Of a stretch of 64,000 nucleotides of DNA, positions 61,897 to 64,000 are shown one piece after another (position 1 is the first letter of the stretch; each line of letters starts with the position of its first letter). The position numbers were made by a program, and so were the translations under genes. The notes under the pieces are model-generated. The model was not told the DNA's origin. It searched no databases and saw only the letters and a program-made list of their open reading frames with translations. Source of the DNA: JAAGZL01 sp050288625 (GTDB taxonomy: Bacteria; Pseudomonadota; Gammaproteobacteria; Chromatiales; Chromatiaceae); assembly GCA_050288625.1 (NCBI GenBank), contig JBNKEE010000010.1:1-64000 (forward strand). The letters run 5' to 3'.

Positions 61897-63251
61897 GCTA
61901 GCATGGCCCTCAGACCGTCCCGATCCAGCTTGCCCATGCTATTACGCGGCAGCTCTGGAACCTGAATAAACTCTCGTGGTCGCTGGATTGAAGAGAGATT
62001 GGCCCGGCACCACACCTCAACATCATCAATAGACGCTCTCCCTGCATATACAGCCACAATAACATCTCCCCAGGCTTGATCTGGGCGGGAGCTAATCGCG
62101 ACCTCATCCAACCCTGGGCAATCGACCATTAGATCCTCTATCTCGCTCGGATGGATATTATTGCCACCTGATATTAGAACATCATCGGCACGCCCCAAAA
62201 CACGCAGGCAACCTGACGCATCGATCTCGCCCAGATCGCCAGACTCAAACCAGCCATCATCCGACAGCCCCTGGCCCGGAGTTTGATCAGAATTGAGATA
62301 ACCTAACATCACAGCCGGACCACGCAGCTTGATGCGTCCCTTTGATGACAGGGCAATCTCAAACCCATCCAACGGCATCCCAACTTGACCCGGTATCAAC
62401 CCGGCCCGCTCGCCACAGTCGGTAGCACATTGGGAACAGGTCTCGCTCATGCCATAGCTGACACATAGCGGCCAGCCGGCGGCCCGGGCCCGTGCCGCCA
62501 ATTTCGGCGCGAGATGCCCTCCACCGATCAATGCCACCCGCAGGCTATCCGGTGGGGTTGCGTCACCAGAGATATCAAGCAATCTAGCCAACATGGCAGG
62601 GACCAGGGAAATATGCGTAACAGGGTAGTTATTTAGATCGACCCATACCCGATCCGCGTCAAAACCGGAATGCAGCAGCATCCCGGCCCCTGCATCAAGG
62701 CAGCGATAGGCGATCATGATCCCGCCGACATGAAACATAGACAGGCAATTCAACCAGAGATCACCCGATTTCAGCCCCAACCTGTTGCGGGACGCAGCGA
62801 TACTGGCTGCGATATTCCCTCCAGACAACATCACCCCTTTGGGTTCACCCTCGCTACCGCTGGTGGCCAGGATGAGCTGAACATCACTCGTAGTGCCGCT
62901 TGATTCTCGAATCTTGTCCAGTTCAATATCTCTCAGCACCAAGTTGCATCCAGCCTGGGCCAATAATCGATCTCTGCGCTTATCTGGCATGAACGTGGCC
63001 AGAGGAAAGATGGTCATCCCCAGCTGCAGTGCCGCGTAAAGTGTCCGTGTAATAGTGAGGGAGGAGGGGCTAAGCACCGCCACCAGATCACCTGCCCTAA
63101 CCCCCTGTTCTGCCCACGCCCGTGCCTGGCGCGAGATTTCACCGTAACTTATCCCCTCGCCCTCAAATATCAGGGCAACACCATTCCCACCCTTGGAAGT
63201 AAGAGATGAGGCTGGAGGAAAGAACGGTGTTATCTGGCTCATATTCATCAC
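61887..63251 (-). CDS. menE: o-Succinylbenzoate-CoA ligase MenE
   Basis: ANL-superfamily ligase of 454 residues producing o-succinylbenzoyl-CoA for MenB. P-loop LATSGSEGEPKGVMLSGG, A5 SYGMSETC, WFESGDLGEID, RADDVLISGGNNIHP, and a C-terminal lysine in LPRNSMGKLDRDGL. Several close start codons (63251, 63248, 63242). It converges on menC with overlapping stops, so the two are not co-transcribed. Confidence 0.92.
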   Translation of the reverse strand: MMNMSQITPFFPPASSLTSKGGNGVALIFEGEGISYGEISRQARAWAEQGVRAGDLVAVLSPSSLTITRTLYAALQLGMTIFPLATFMPDKRRDRLLAQAGCNLVLRDIELDKIRESSGTTSDVQLILATSGSEGEPKGVMLSGGNIAASIAASRNRLGLKSGDLWLNCLSMFHVGGIMIAYRCLDAGAGMLLHSGFDADRVWVDLNNYPVTHISLVPAMLARLLDISGDATPPDSLRVALIGGGHLAPKLAARARAAGWPLCVSYGMSETCSQCATDCGERAGLIPGQVGMPLDGFEIALSSKGRIKLRGPAVMLGYLNSDQTPGQGLSDDGWFESGDLGEIDASGCLRVLGRADDVLISGGNNIHPSEIEDLMVDCPGLDEVAISSRPDQAWGDVIVAVYAGRASIDDVEVWCRANLSSIQRPREFIQVPELPRNSMGKLDRDGLRAMLAQG

Positions 63252-63270
63252 ACGTTATAACATACCTGTC

Positions 63271-63522
63271 ATGCGTATCTACATGCAGACAATCCAGAGC
63301 CAGGACCAGCCGCTTAGGTTCTACCAACTGCATCTGCAACAGGATCTTCTGGGCAGCTGGGTACTGGTGCGTGAATCAGGCTTCCAAGGTAATCGTGGAC
63401 AGATCAAGCGCAGCTATTTCCAGGACCGACGCGAGGCTGAGCAGGCCATGGCAAGGCTGAGGGATATGCAGACAAAACGGGGTTACCAGGTTGTTTTCAG
63501 GGAAGGAATGCAGGGAGTCTAG
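63271..63522 (+). CDS. WGR domain protein
   Basis: An 83-residue protein formed by a WGR-like domain: FYQLHLQQDLLGSWVLVRESG, then GNRGQIKRSYFQDRREAEQAM (pieces of the domain: SWVLVRESG and GQIKRSYF). WGR domains are thought to bind nucleic acid. I start at ATG 63271; the frame to 63193 overlaps menE. A bidirectional terminator follows. Confidence 0.8.
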   Translation: MRIYMQTIQSQDQPLRFYQLHLQQDLLGSWVLVRESGFQGNRGQIKRSYFQDRREAEQAMARLRDMQTKRGYQVVFREGMQGV

Positions 63523-63530
63523 AAAGCAAA

Positions 63531-63557
63531 AAGCCGGCATCGAAAGGATGCCGGCTT
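63531..63557. terminator. Bidirectional terminator between WGR and PCuAC genes
   Basis: Perfect 11-base stem AAGCCGGCATC / GATGCCGGCTT with loop GAAAG, followed by CTTTC on one side and preceded by an A-rich tract that acts as T-run on the other. It separates two converging genes. Confidence 0.85.
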
Positions 63558-63596
63558 CTTTCACCCTGCAAAGACCAAGGGTTAATATCCATCCCC

Positions 63597-64000
63597 CTAC
63601 ATCTTCATCTTCATCGGCATCTCTGTCTTACGCACCGGGACTTCTATCTGTTTTTTGCTACCATCTTTGAATACCAGGGTAAGAGTTACCTTGGTGTCTG
63701 GTTTCAGTTCCTGAGTCAAACCTATCAACATCACATGCAGGCCTCCAGTCTCTAGCATCACTGTCTTACCGGCCGGCAGGTCGATCTTGTCTATCTTCTT
63801 CATCATCATCATGCCGTCTTTCATGATGTGGGTATGCAACTCCAGCGCCTTGGCAACCGTGCCCTCAGCACCCACCAGCTCAATATCCTGGTCCGAGCTA
63901 TTAGTTAGCCCCATATAGGCAAGACCGTTGGGCTGCTCTGCAGGCATGGCCGGTATATAGGGATCGGATACCGTGATGGCATCTGCCGCTGTTCCTGCAA
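63597..64000 (-). CDS. Copper chaperone PCu(A)C, 5' part outside window
   Basis: The frame is open to the right edge; 134 codons are visible and the start is beyond 64000. Metal motif: LHTHIMKDGMMMMKK and, further on, GGLHVMLIGL, the His and Met pattern of PCuAC proteins. These periplasmic proteins deliver Cu(I) to the CuA site of cytochrome oxidase. The visible C terminus ends in a Met/Lys-rich tail (MPMKMKM). A signal peptide would lie outside the window. Confidence 0.88.
   Translation of the reverse strand, partial: AGTAADAITVSDPYIPAMPAEQPNGLAYMGLTNSSDQDIELVGAEGTVAKALELHTHIMKDGMMMMKKIDKIDLPAGKTVMLETGGLHVMLIGLTQELKPDTKVTLTLVFKDGSKKQIEVPVRKTEMPMKMKM

Noticed and set aside
1..64000. Search for tRNA, rRNA, CRISPR, insertion sequences and phage genes
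   Set aside because: No direct repeats of array type, no transposase and no tRNA-like fold were noticed by reading; short RNAs could still be missed.

Overview
The window is a continuous piece of bacterial chromosome, almost fully coding, with no tRNA, rRNA, CRISPR array, insertion sequence or phage gene that I could see. Gene content points to a gammaproteobacterium: FadB/FadA-type beta-oxidation complex, cytochrome c4, DsbA, DusA, ZnuABC, MscK-like channel, PhoBR-Pst. Ectoine synthesis suggests a marine or halotolerant life, and an o-succinylbenzoate-type menaquinone pathway suggests anaerobic or microaerobic respiration. A Chromatiales-like (sulfur-oxidiser-type) relative is plausible, but that is inference.

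Layout. 1-6690 (+): fatty acid oxidation cluster (acyl-CoA dehydrogenase end, SCP2 protein, acyl-CoA synthetase, DUF2889 protein, fadB, fadA). 6728-13437: ectoine island: a divergent MarR regulator (EctR type) with a palindrome over the -10 of the facing promoter, then a small membrane protein, ectA, ectB, ectC, a DksA-like zinc-finger gene, an ectoine-type aspartokinase and a sodium:solute symporter. 13441-16136 (-): an AT-rich MBOAT acyltransferase and SGNH-like partner. 16287-17249: dusA. 17440-22152 (-): an MMPL/RND exporter, a histidine phosphatase with an altered RHG motif and a 2-phosphoglycerate-kinase-like protein. 22525-22734: cold-shock protein with a long leader.

22810-30277 (-): a complete phosphate regulon in the order pstS, phoU, pstC, pstA, pstB, pstB, phoB, phoR, with a Pho box in front of pstS. 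Two things are unusual. The PstB paralogues carry complementary motif defects that leave one good and one degenerate composite ATP site. PhoU carries a C-terminal LMW-phosphatase-like domain without its catalytic cysteine and arginine. 30414-34250: a histone-deacetylase-family enzyme divergent from a Pat-type protein acetyltransferase, probably a reversible acetylation pair. 34285-36632 (-): a CYTH-like/CHAD protein overlapped by an orphan ParA ATPase, a candidate polyphosphate-granule positioning pair and my best candidate for an undescribed system.

37165-37491: small secreted protein. 37597-42472 (-): zinc operon znuA, znuC, znuB, yidD, an SO_0444-type metal permease and a HIT-like phosphorylase, with a zinc-ribbon gene divergent from znuA. 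43144-46967 (-): diguanylate cyclase, endonuclease/exonuclease/phosphatase-family protein, dsbA and cytochrome c4. Menaquinone genes follow in three islands: menF-menD (47.2-50.4 kb), menB-menA (54.1-55.8 kb) and menC/menE (60.9-63.3 kb). Between them lie an MscK-like channel, an HD-GYP protein, a C_GCAxxG_C_C-type protein, a ZntB/CorA transporter, two small proteins, ndk and trpB. No menH is visible. The window ends in a WGR-domain protein and a copper chaperone (PCuAC) cut by the right edge.
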